38,736 bases of DNA, from NCBI RefSeq assembly GCF_900091845.1, contig NZ_FMCI01000325.1, positions 1-38,736 on the forward strand, given 5' to 3'. The DNA comes from Streptomyces sp. SolWspMP-5a-2 (lineage in GTDB: Bacteria; Actinomycetota; Actinomycetes; Streptomycetales; Streptomycetaceae). Of the stretch, positions 32,009-38,736 are shown one piece after another. A model generated the notes under the pieces. That model saw nothing but the letters and a program-made list of their open reading frames with translations, was not told the origin of the DNA and did no database searches. Position 1 is the first letter of the stretch; each line of letters opens with the position of its first letter. The position numbers were made by a program, and so were the translations under genes.

Positions 32009-34345
32009 CTACGTGTTGTCAGCGAGGTCGCGCGCGATGAGGCGGCAGCTGATCCTGATTCGGGCCAACTCCTCGACGTCGAGGCGGGGGCGGTGCTGTT
32101 CCAGCAGCGCGAGGTCCCACAGAGGGTTAAGCAGTCGCTCCACGACGAGCTCTCGTGCCCCGGGATCACTTAGAGCGATGTACCCGCGCTTAAAGACGCA
32201 CCCATCAAGGAAGGTCTCCGGGGAGTCCTGGATGATGCGAATGACGGCGCTGGCCGGAACGTAGCGGATGAACTCGCCATTGGAGATCGCGTCGTTCCAA
32301 GGGGACGCTCCACCGGCCTCGACCGCGAACCGGCGTTCGGCGTCGGCTCGTTCGTCCTTCGTGAGGAGCAGCCAGTGCACCGCTGGGTTCGCCGAGACGG
32401 GCGCCACCATGGCCATACGCACCTGTTCGAGGAGCCGCTCGGATTCCTCCGCCGTAGCCGCCGGCGTCAGCCTGGGGCTGGAGGTGTGGGTCTTGAGCTG
32501 CGCGACGATCTCACTCAGAGGCATCGGCACGTTGTTCGCCCGTACTCGCATGAACTCCGCGACCTCGATGAGCGCCAAGTCGCGCATGTCCGTCCCATAT
32601 TCACGGAAAAGTGAGTGCCCGGTGTCGACGAATACCTCCAACTGTGGGGCTCGGACCATCGAGACGATCACAGGCGCGGGCCGCCCGTCTTTGGTGACCA
32701 GATGCTGGCCACTGACCGCCCAAGCCGTCAGATCCACGCGGCCCAGGTCTTCGAGGTAGTACGGGCCCGTCAGGTCCACGATGGGGTCGGCGTGGTCTCG
32801 GTATCGCTGGAGCCGTTGGTCCAACGTCTCCACCGGTGCGGCTTCATCCTCAGGCGGTTCTTGGCCCGTCGTGGTCGTGTCGGGCTCCGCACCGCCTTCA
32901 GTCTCGTCATCCGGATCGAGGAAACCAGCGCCGACGCCGGGGAGGATGTCGTCATTCCCCGGTTCCGGATCCACGGCTATCGGGTTGTCGTGTTGGTAGG
33001 CCGCGCGATACCACACCTCGTCGGTCTGGTACTCGGCGGATCCCTTCCGCATTAGCGCGGCCCACTTAGCGGCCGTGTCGTGGAGAGCGTTGCGTCCGTC
33101 ACCAGGGATCAGGTAGTTGAGCCCCGGGTCCTGGCGGCGGAAGCCCGCGTAGAGCAAGGCAAGAGGGCTGCGGTTCTCCGGCAGTCCGAGGTTCTTCGCG
33201 ATCTTTGGACGCAGAGGGCTTGTTCCCCTCACCTCGCGCAGGATTTGCCGCCATTCGGCGGTCTCGAACTCAAACGCGGTCTTTTGATAGTTCGGAGCGA
33301 CATGATCGCAGTGGATCTCACCGACAATCCGGCCCATCTTCACGACTCCGGAGTCGATGGGGTACTCAGGATCCGGCTCGACGAGACCGTCCTCGTCTTC
33401 CCAGTAGAAGACCCGCTTGTCCTTGAGGAGGATCTTTCGTCCGTTGCGAAGGAAGTCCAGCCCGTAGTCGGTACGGTGGACGTACCGCTGGATCCCGATC
33501 CAGCCCCAGATCCTGCGCTCCCTTAGCTCCAAGCGGTCCTGGCCGCACTCCTCACATCGCTCAGCGTCGCCGGAGCTCCAATACCCGCAAGCCATGCAGG
33601 CGTTCTTGGGGCTCAGCTCGCGATCGATCTTCTGGACCGCATGGATCTCCACGCCCTGGCGCGTGACGGTCCGCTTCTCGTCCCAAACACAGGGCAGGCG
33701 TGGCCTTACTTTCTTGCCATTGAGAGTGAGCAGGAAGCCCTTCTCCGACAATAGGTAGCTGTAGACGTCTCCGAGCTTCTCCCGGATCACGTTCTGCGTC
33801 TGCGGGCGACAGAGCGTGGCGTACTGCTCCTGCTTCAAGTCGCTGATGGTGACCGTAGTGCCATGTTCTTCACGATTGGTTTTGGGCACTGTGCGGTACG
33901 GTGCCTGATACTTGGAGGAGTTGGCGATCTGCACTAGGTCCAGGGTCACCTCGACCCAGTCCGAGTCACCCGCCCGACTGGTACGCACCGTGGTACGCCG
34001 CCCGAGTCGCGCCGTGCTGATGTTGAAACCCATGCCGAACAGGCCGAGGGAACCGTGCCGGCCGTTGCTCGTCCAGCCCGCGCTGATGGCGTTGGTGACT
34101 GCCTCAAGGCTCATGCCTCGGCCGTTGTCCTGAACCGTGATCTCAGCTGTAGCACGCTTCGAGTTCGCCGGAGGGAGCGAGACCGCGACCGAGGGCCGCT
34201 CCACCGTCTCGCCGGCCGCCTGGAACTCATCGAAGGAGTTATCGATCAACTCGGCCAGGCACTGCCAGTGCGAGAACTCGATGTCGCCGAGCACACCCAG
34301 GATGCGCGGGTGTGGGGTGACATTGATGTACTGGTTCTCGGTCAC
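32009..34345 (-). CDS. MORC/MutL-like GHKL ATPase with zinc ribbon
   Basis: The start is taken as GTG at 34345 (VTENQYINVTPHPRIL, 778 residues), which begins at the conserved fold. An ATG at 34384 would add 13 Arg-rich residues. The GHKL ATP-binding motifs are complete: N box ELIDNSFDE (32-40), G1 DNGRGM (73-78) and G2 GLFGMGFN (101-108). A zinc ribbon with two CxxC pairs (CMACG ... CEECG, about 248-267) interrupts the transducer region (KTAFEFETAEW, about 345-355). An acidic linker (about 470-510) and a helical C-terminal domain follow. Related GHKL ATPases lie beside Vsr, helicase and C5-methyltransferase genes in restriction-like loci, and are considered ancestral to eukaryotic MORC proteins. 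ATP-driven dimer clamping on DNA is the family's mechanism; its role here is inferred. Confidence 0.83.
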   Translation of the reverse strand: MTENQYINVTPHPRILGVLGDIEFSHWQCLAELIDNSFDEFQAAGETVERPSVAVSLPPANSKRATAEITVQDNGRGMSLEAVTNAISAGWTSNGRHGSLGLFGMGFNISTARLGRRTTVRTSRAGDSDWVEVTLDLVQIANSSKYQAPYRTVPKTNREEHGTTVTISDLKQEQYATLCRPQTQNVIREKLGDVYSYLLSEKGFLLTLNGKKVRPRLPCVWDEKRTVTRQGVEIHAVQKIDRELSPKNACMACGYWSSGDAERCEECGQDRLELRERRIWGWIGIQRYVHRTDYGLDFLRNGRKILLKDKRVFYWEDEDGLVEPDPEYPIDSGVVKMGRIVGEIHCDHVAPNYQKTAFEFETAEWRQILREVRGTSPLRPKIAKNLGLPENRSPLALLYAGFRRQDPGLNYLIPGDGRNALHDTAAKWAALMRKGSAEYQTDEVWYRAAYQHDNPIAVDPEPGNDDILPGVGAGFLDPDDETEGGAEPDTTTTGQEPPEDEAAPVETLDQRLQRYRDHADPIVDLTGPYYLEDLGRVDLTAWAVSGQHLVTKDGRPAPVIVSMVRAPQLEVFVDTGHSLFREYGTDMRDLALIEVAEFMRVRANNVPMPLSEIVAQLKTHTSSPRLTPAATAEESERLLEQVRMAMVAPVSANPAVHWLLLTKDERADAERRFAVEAGGASPWNDAISNGEFIRYVPASAVIRIIQDSPETFLDGCVFKRGYIALSDPGARELVVERLLNPLWDLALLEQHRPRLDVEELARIRISCRLIARDLADNT

Positions 34346-34583
34346 AGTCGGCCCCCGTCTTCGTCGTGAACACATGCCTGGCAAGCGGGACGTAAAGCGC
34401 GCCCATCAGCGTCAAGCTGCCCACCGCCGACCCGGGTCAGGCACGCTCCTGGAGCATTCGTCAGCATGCCGTCAACCCTAATGGGCGCCACCGACACCTG
34501 CGGGACAAAGATCTCGAAACCCCTGGTGATGCCGCCCCGCCCCGAGGAGTCCCTCTGGTCCGCACGCGTGCAAGACTCGCCTC

Positions 34584-34772
34584 ATGATCCGGGAACCCGC
34601 GCAAGTCACCATCGATGCGAGCGGCCGGGTGCAGATCCCCTTGGGGATTCTCGCCGAGGCAGGTCTCGATACGAAGAGTCCCGTCCTCGCGTACAGCGAT
34701 GGTGACGGCCGTATCGTTCTGCGTAGGTTGAACGACGCCATCGATGACCTACTGCTCGGCGAGGAGCTGTGA
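34584..34772 (+). CDS. SpoVT/AbrB-type (MazE-like) DNA-binding protein
   Basis: This 62-residue protein shows the swapped-hairpin pattern VTIDASGRVQIPLGILAEAGL, then SPVLAYSDGDGRIVLRRL, of the SpoVT-AbrB family. Such proteins dimerise and bind DNA, often as antitoxins or local repressors. It lies on the opposite strand between the ATPase and vsr genes and ends exactly where the vsr reading frame ends. No toxin gene is adjacent. It is a candidate regulator of the surrounding defence genes. The start ATG has no clear ribosome binding site, so leaderless translation is possible. Confidence 0.7.
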   Translation: MIREPAQVTIDASGRVQIPLGILAEAGLDTKSPVLAYSDGDGRIVLRRLNDAIDDLLLGEEL

Positions 34773-35555
34773 CTACGCCTCGCCGGTCACACCGCGGACC
34801 GCTGAGATAACCCGCCGGGCCACGTCCTCCGGCGCCTCGTGTTCCCAGGCCCTGATGACCGTCCAGCCCGCTTGCTCCAGGATCCGGTTGGTCTCAGCGT
34901 CCCGCCGCTGGTTGTCGGCGAACTTCTCCCTCCAGAAGTCCGTGTTCTTGGTCGCTGGTCGGTGATGTTCCGGACAGACGTGCCAGAAGCAGCCGTCGAC
35001 GAAGACCGCTACTCGCGCCTTCGGGAACAGCACATCAACGCTCCGCCGGAGGCCTTGGACCGGCTGTGCGTGGACCCGGTAGCGGAGCCCTTCCTTGAAG
35101 AGAAGCGACCGGAGGGCCTTCTCAGGCTTCGTGTCCTTACCACGGTTGCCCCTCATGGAGGCACGGACCGCGGGAGTCGAGGCTATCGAGTTGTCGGGCA
35201 AGGTCTCCTTCCTCAAGAGGCCCTTATCCCAGGCCAAGCGCCAGCCCTCAGCAAGGTTGGCCGCACGAGTGTCATGTTCGACCTCGCCCAGGTAGCGCTC
35301 CGGGGACTTCCGTCCATCGCCCCAACGTAGTACCGCGCGGATACGCCGAGTGTTGGGCAGGATCCTCAACGAGACCGAGGCGTGAGCCACGCGGCCGTTA
35401 CCCAGGTCAACTAGACGCCGGTGGTGACCGCCCGCCGCTTTGTCCTGCTCAGCGGCTAGAGCTTTCCGAGCCCGTCCCGCCCGTCCCTTCCAGGCACGGT
35501 CTGGAGGCATCTTGTCATTCCACCGGTTCTGATGCGGTTTAGGCGCATCGCTCAC
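34773..35555 (-). CDS. vsr: Very short patch repair (Vsr)-type endonuclease with long N-terminal extension
   Basis: The C-terminal half (about residues 125-260) is a textbook Vsr domain. It has STPAVRASMRGNRGKDTKPE, then LRRSVDVLFPKARVAVFVDGCFWHVCPEH with the catalytic Asp and zinc-binding His/Cys, FWREKFADNQRRD, and GWTVIRAWEHE. Typical Vsr proteins are about 130-155 residues. This one is 260 because of an N-terminal region (about 1-120) with its own fold-like pattern (RRLVDLGNGRVAHASVSLRIL, then RYLGEVEHDTRAANLAEGW). Vsr nicks beside T:G mismatches that arise from 5-methylcytosine deamination. In defence loci such nucleases may act as restriction enzymes. The start overlaps the methyltransferase stop (ATGA), so the two are translationally coupled. 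Confidence 0.88.
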   Translation of the reverse strand: MSDAPKPHQNRWNDKMPPDRAWKGRAGRARKALAAEQDKAAGGHHRRLVDLGNGRVAHASVSLRILPNTRRIRAVLRWGDGRKSPERYLGEVEHDTRAANLAEGWRLAWDKGLLRKETLPDNSIASTPAVRASMRGNRGKDTKPEKALRSLLFKEGLRYRVHAQPVQGLRRSVDVLFPKARVAVFVDGCFWHVCPEHHRPATKNTDFWREKFADNQRRDAETNRILEQAGWTVIRAWEHEAPEDVARRVISAVRGVTGEA

Positions 35556-36853
35556 GGCCTTGGCCTCTGCGCAGTATCGAGGGCCTTCGCTACCGCATCG
35601 GCGAATACCGCACCGAGCTTCACCGGGACCGCGTTGCCCAGTTGCCGCATCTTCTCCCCACGAGGGCCTTCGAGCTTCCAGTCATCAGGGAATGTCATGA
35701 CGCGGGCGGTCTCACGCACGGTCATGTACCGGTGCTTATAAGTAATGCCTCCTGGGGTTTCCAGATCATCGGTCAGCATGACCGACTCGCCACCAGGGAC
35801 ACCATGCACGCCGGCCTTCACAGTTTTGGCCGGACGGTCCAGCTCATTGGGCGTGTGGCCCTTGTAGATCCGAGCATCGGGCCAGCCGATGTGGTCGGTG
35901 AACCCCCCCGCGCGATACTCGCGGCGGTCCAGCCTGTCCCAGGGGATCTTCGGCAGGGGCTTGCCCTCGTTCTCATCAATGCCGGCGATGGCGTCCCGGA
36001 AGGTACGCCAGGGCTTCGATCGATCCGAATCGAGTGGAACGTCCTTGGGGATCCTGGCCATGACCCGGTCAATCACACGCGGGTCAACATCATGACGTTC
36101 CCAGTAGGAGCCGTTGAGCATGGACCGGAACAGCGCCTCCTGCGAGTACTGGGGAAGCACGTCCTCCCTGAACTGGTCGATATCAACCCCGAGATCCTCC
36201 CGAAAGGCGACGATGATGATGCGGTGCCTGATCTGGGGAACCCCGTAGTCGGCGGCGTTCACGCGTGTCATCACCACCTTGTAGCGCTCCGAGGGGTCGC
36301 TCGCGGCCGCGCGCCCAGCATCGATGAGGATCTGGTCGTGCTCCTGCCAGGTGGCCTCCGGATCGCGCAGCTCGAACGGCATCTCCATCTCGCGCAAGAT
36401 GTAGTCGAGGTAGGGCTTGAACGATGGCCTGAGTAGTCCGACAACGTTCTCGCAGATGACGGCCTTTGGGCGAATCTGGCGCATCGCCTTGAACATCTGC
36501 GGGAACATGTTCCGCTTGTCCTCGTCCCCCTTGGCGATCCCGCCCAGACTGAACGGTTGGCACGGCGGACCGCCGGCGAGCACGTCAACCCGACCGAGCA
36601 GATAGCTCATATCCAGGTCCTGGACGTCCCCCGCCACCAGCGGCCACGGCTCCCCAGGCTCAGGGATGCGCTCCTCGTCACCTCGGAGCTTGGCCCCGTT
36701 CGCTTCCAGAGTCTGACAGGCCCGCGGGGCGAACTCGTTGAACAGCAATGGCCGGAAGCCCGCCCCATGGACCGCCATCGCCAGGCCACCCGCGCCCGCG
36801 AACAGCTCGACCCCGGTGCGATCTTGCTTTGGCTCTTCTTGCAGTTCAGACAT
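35552..36853 (-). CDS. dcm: DNA (cytosine-5)-methyltransferase
   Basis: All main C5-methyltransferase motifs are present in the 433-residue product. They are motif I VELFAGAGGLAMAVHGAG (SAM binding, near residue 15), motif IV GGPPCQPFS with the catalytic Cys (about 96-101), motif VI ENV (about 136), motif VIII QIRHR (about 207) and motif X RQLGNAVPVKL (about 405). The target recognition region lies at about 215-330. It would protect host DNA by methylating a sequence I cannot predict. It heads the leftward module and is coupled to vsr. Class 2 DISARM also uses a C5-methyltransferase (DrmMII), and this is the only one in the window, so it may serve both halves. No Shine-Dalgarno sequence is visible before the ATG. 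Confidence 0.92.
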   Translation of the reverse strand: MSELQEEPKQDRTGVELFAGAGGLAMAVHGAGFRPLLFNEFAPRACQTLEANGAKLRGDEERIPEPGEPWPLVAGDVQDLDMSYLLGRVDVLAGGPPCQPFSLGGIAKGDEDKRNMFPQMFKAMRQIRPKAVICENVVGLLRPSFKPYLDYILREMEMPFELRDPEATWQEHDQILIDAGRAAASDPSERYKVVMTRVNAADYGVPQIRHRIIIVAFREDLGVDIDQFREDVLPQYSQEALFRSMLNGSYWERHDVDPRVIDRVMARIPKDVPLDSDRSKPWRTFRDAIAGIDENEGKPLPKIPWDRLDRREYRAGGFTDHIGWPDARIYKGHTPNELDRPAKTVKAGVHGVPGGESVMLTDDLETPGGITYKHRYMTVRETARVMTFPDDWKLEGPRGEKMRQLGNAVPVKLGAVFADAVAKALDTAQRPRP

Positions 36854-36890
36854 TGCGAAAGCATACCGCGGAAATTGTGATTCGTGTGAC
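36854..36890 (-). promoter_or_regulatory. Candidate promoter for a leaderless methyltransferase transcript
   Basis: On the minus strand TATGCT (36860-36865) ends six bases before the ATG, with a weak TCACAC about 18 bp further upstream. No ribosome binding site is seen, so the mRNA probably starts at or beside the start codon. Confidence 0.4.
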
Positions 36891-36929
36891 CGTTTAAGAG
36901 AAAGTTCACCTCATTCCCACGACTGGCCG

Positions 36930-37182
36930 AGGATGGTTCGATCGGCGATCCCAAGCCGTTACCGTCGTCCCCTCCGGGGTCGCGGACCAGAGGTCGGACA
37001 CCCCGGATCCGAGGCTCAGGGGCATCCGCGAGGAACGAGCCCAGGTCGGCAAGGGGAAGTGAGCCCTCCGACTCACGTACCACCAAGCCCAATCGCGCGA
37101 GCCGCTCACCGAGATCATCCGGAGGCGGTTCCAGCCCATCCTTCCGCCACGCATGGCCAAGGTCACAAGAAGTGCCAATCGT
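36930..37182 (-). pseudogene. Possible gene remnant upstream of the methyltransferase
   Basis: A minus-strand frame without a good start (a TAG precedes it at 37183-37185) encodes a protein-like stretch including CDLGHAWRKDGLEPPPDDLG, LARLGLVVRESEGSLPLADL and GSFLADAPEPRIRG. It then runs into non-coding sequence and the methyltransferase promoter. It may be a leftover of a gene lost at the island edge. The family is not recognised. Confidence 0.25.
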
Positions 37183-37387
37183 CTACCGCAGCCGGCGGAC
37201 CGGTCCGATCAAACTGGGGCCCCGGAGAGGAGCCGACATCGCACACTCGCCTCGCGTATCCGGCCCACGTCGGTCCAGGAATGAGGGGGTACGCGAGGCA
37301 GCCCGGCGGCCGCCCTCGCGTAACGCCCTGGTCGGGGCCGACGCCCCGGTACCCAGCGGACCCACCGTCTCCCGCATACCGAGGCGC
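37183..37387. other. Intergenic stretch with no recognised feature
   Basis: Together with the possible remnant, this makes up about 530 bp between the methyltransferase start and the small membrane protein. I see no RNA gene, attachment site or clear repeat here. Confidence 0.4.
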
Positions 37388-37621
37388 TCACGGGCGCGGC
37401 GGCCTGCCACGCCAGGCCGCGAAGAGGCCCAGCCCGACGCTGGTGACCGCGGTGAACGCCTCGGGGCCGGCCAGCATGAAGACGCCCGTCACCAACGTGA
37501 TCAGGATCAACAGGGCAACCAGGTCAAGTACCCGATCGCGGGTCGGCGCCTCCGGTACGGGCCCGGACGTGGGGGCGGCCTGAGGGACAGCGTGCGAGGC
37601 GGGCTCTTCGATTTCATCCAT
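37388..37621 (-). CDS. Small membrane protein
   Basis: This 77-residue product has a Pro/Glu-rich N-terminus (about 1-28) and one long or two short hydrophobic helices (LDLVALLILITLVTGVFMLAG and AFTAVTSVGLGLFAAW). It ends in a short basic RGRPPRP tail, which favours a cytoplasmic C-terminus. Proteins like this are common and uncharacterised in streptomycetes. It is divergent from the HTH-WD40 gene, with about 200 bp between starts. Confidence 0.55.
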   Translation of the reverse strand: MDEIEEPASHAVPQAAPTSGPVPEAPTRDRVLDLVALLILITLVTGVFMLAGPEAFTAVTSVGLGLFAAWRGRPPRP

Positions 37622-37724
37622 GCGCCCAGCACATCAGCCTCATCCGTTATGCCCCGACCAGCACGAACAGACCCGGACAAGCTCGATCGTCGCAGGCCAT
37701 CGCCGTAACGCGTGGAACTCCGGG

Positions 37725-37753
37725 CGAACACCCACTCTGTATGGTGGTGTTCG
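37725..37753. promoter_or_regulatory. Inverted repeat in the divergent region, possible operator
   Basis: CGAACACC (37725-37732) and GGTGTTCG (37746-37753) form an 8-bp inverted repeat. A further TGTTCGGC half-site lies at about 37769. It lies upstream of the HTH-WD40 gene, whose product could bind it. Confidence 0.35.
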
Positions 37754-37821
37754 GCGGAATTCGGTGATGTTCGGCAACCAGCGTCATACGCTGAGTCCCA
37801 CAGACCATCGGGGGGACGTAC

Positions 37822-38736
37822 GTGGCGCATGAGGACGTCTCCGAGGCCGCGTATCAGCGGGAACTCGCGGACTTCGCCTCCCGGCTCCGGAAGCTGAAGA
37901 TCGAATGCGGCAACCCCTCCCAGCGCAGCGTCAGCGATGCCGCACCCCCGGGACCGTCACTCTCGGTCTCCGCGATCAGCGAGGCTCTCAACGGAAAGCG
38001 TCTGCCGAGCATCGACTTCCTGCTCGCCCTCGTCCGGACGCTACTCAGCCTCGCGAACGACAACCAGTCCCCTGCGGGCCGGAATGATCCAAGGGTCGAG
38101 CCCTGGCGCACGGACTGGACCCGGCTCGCGCACCTACGTGACGAGGCCCGGCACGCGTCGACCACGCCCGAGTCCGTGCGGCAGCCGGTCGTGGATGGCG
38201 CGTCGCAGCCCCCAGTACAGGTTGGCGAAGCGTCGGCACCGCCGACGAACACGGCCGCGTCGATCCAGAATCAACAGCCTTTGAGGTTCCGTCACACACC
38301 ACTGGTCCTGCCCCACTCCGGCTTCGTATGGTCGGTGGCGTTCTCGCCCAACGGCAGCCTGATGGCCACCGGCAGCGCCGCCGGGAACGTGCTGCTCTGG
38401 GATCCCGTTACCCGTCAAGCGGTCGGCAAGCCGCTGCCCGGCCACACCACGACCGTAAGGTCCGTCGCGTTCTCCCCGGACGGAGGTCTACTGGCCGCCG
38501 CCAGCGACATCGGCACGGTACGGCTCTGGGATCCAGCGACCTATGAGGAGGCCGGAGCCCTCCCGACCAAGAAACAGGAAGGTGTCACGGCCGTCACGTT
38601 CTCCCCCGACGGCACTTTGCTCGCTACCGCCAGCTATGACCGCACGGTACGCCTCTGGGATCGGGACACCTACGAGGCGGTCGGCAAGCCACTGATCGGC
38701 CACGCCCGCCCTGTAACAGCCGTTACGTTCTCCCCC
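37822..38736 (+). CDS. HTH-WD40 repeat protein, 3' end beyond the window
   Basis: The GTG at 37822 follows GGGGGAC, and the frame is open to the window end (305 residues seen). Residues about 1-85 resemble the XRE-type helix-turn-helix domain found at the N-terminus of streptomycete NTPase and WD40 proteins: FASRLRKLKIECGNPSQRSV, then LSVSAISEALNGKRLPSIDF. A low-complexity linker (about 115-155) leads directly to WD40 blades: VWSVAFSPNGSLMATGS...LLWDP, VRSVAFSPDGGLLAAAS...RLWDP, VTAVTFSPDGTLLATAS...RLWDR, and the start of a fourth. No STAND/NACHT ATPase domain lies between HTH and WD40 in the visible part, which is less usual. It is likely a sensor or scaffold protein. Confidence 0.8.
   Translation, partial: MAHEDVSEAAYQRELADFASRLRKLKIECGNPSQRSVSDAAPPGPSLSVSAISEALNGKRLPSIDFLLALVRTLLSLANDNQSPAGRNDPRVEPWRTDWTRLAHLRDEARHASTTPESVRQPVVDGASQPPVQVGEASAPPTNTAASIQNQQPLRFRHTPLVLPHSGFVWSVAFSPNGSLMATGSAAGNVLLWDPVTRQAVGKPLPGHTTTVRSVAFSPDGGLLAAASDIGTVRLWDPATYEEAGALPTKKQEGVTAVTFSPDGTLLATASYDRTVRLWDRDTYEAVGKPLIGHARPVTAVTFSP

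Noticed and set aside
36906..37178. 90-residue minus-strand gene beginning MALLVTLAMRGGR
   Set aside because: The neighbouring frame in the same region looks more protein-like, and this one has no ribosome binding site.

Overview
The window looks like Streptomyces or a close streptomycete. GC content is very high with GC-rich third positions, GTG/TTG starts are frequent, several starts look leaderless, and many proteins belong to families typical of streptomycetes. It splits into two parts at a tRNA-Thr remnant near 19.4 kb.

Left part (1-19.3 kb), very GC-rich chromosome. It holds the 3' part of a family A DNA polymerase gene, a GT2 glycosyltransferase, a DUF5954-type protein and a small conserved protein. 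Next comes a four-part operon (4.5-11.3 kb) that I assign to the CATRA conflict system: two CATRA-type proteins, a TPR protein and a CHAT (caspase-like) protease with an intact His/Cys dyad. Two single-base frame shifts interrupt this operon, and all four genes carry in-frame minisatellite linkers. A DUF3592-like membrane protein follows, then a probable secreted or T7SS-type effector with a convergent EspG-like protein, an unrecognised small protein, a large secreted amidase, and a winged-helix (HTH_42/YcaQ-like) protein.

Boundary (19.33-19.41 kb). A tRNA terminator and the 3' half of tRNA-Thr(CGT), cut at the anticodon loop, mark one end of an integrated element. No integrase gene is present in the window.

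Right part (19.4-38.7 kb), lower in GC and accessory. Two small orphan genes precede a rightward drmE-drmA-drmB set, the core of class 2 DISARM anti-phage defence, which ends at a strong terminator. Facing it is a leftward set: a C5-cytosine methyltransferase, an N-terminally extended Vsr endonuclease, a MORC/MutL-like GHKL ATPase with a zinc ribbon, a helicase fused to an Mrr-type nuclease domain, and an unrecognised 218-residue protein. A small AbrB-type regulator sits on the opposite strand inside this set. DISARM needs a methyltransferase and none lies beside drmEAB, so the single methyltransferase may serve both halves. drmC is absent. This composite locus is the most interesting object in the window. 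To its right are a degraded stretch, a small membrane protein and the start of an HTH-WD40 protein that runs off the window.
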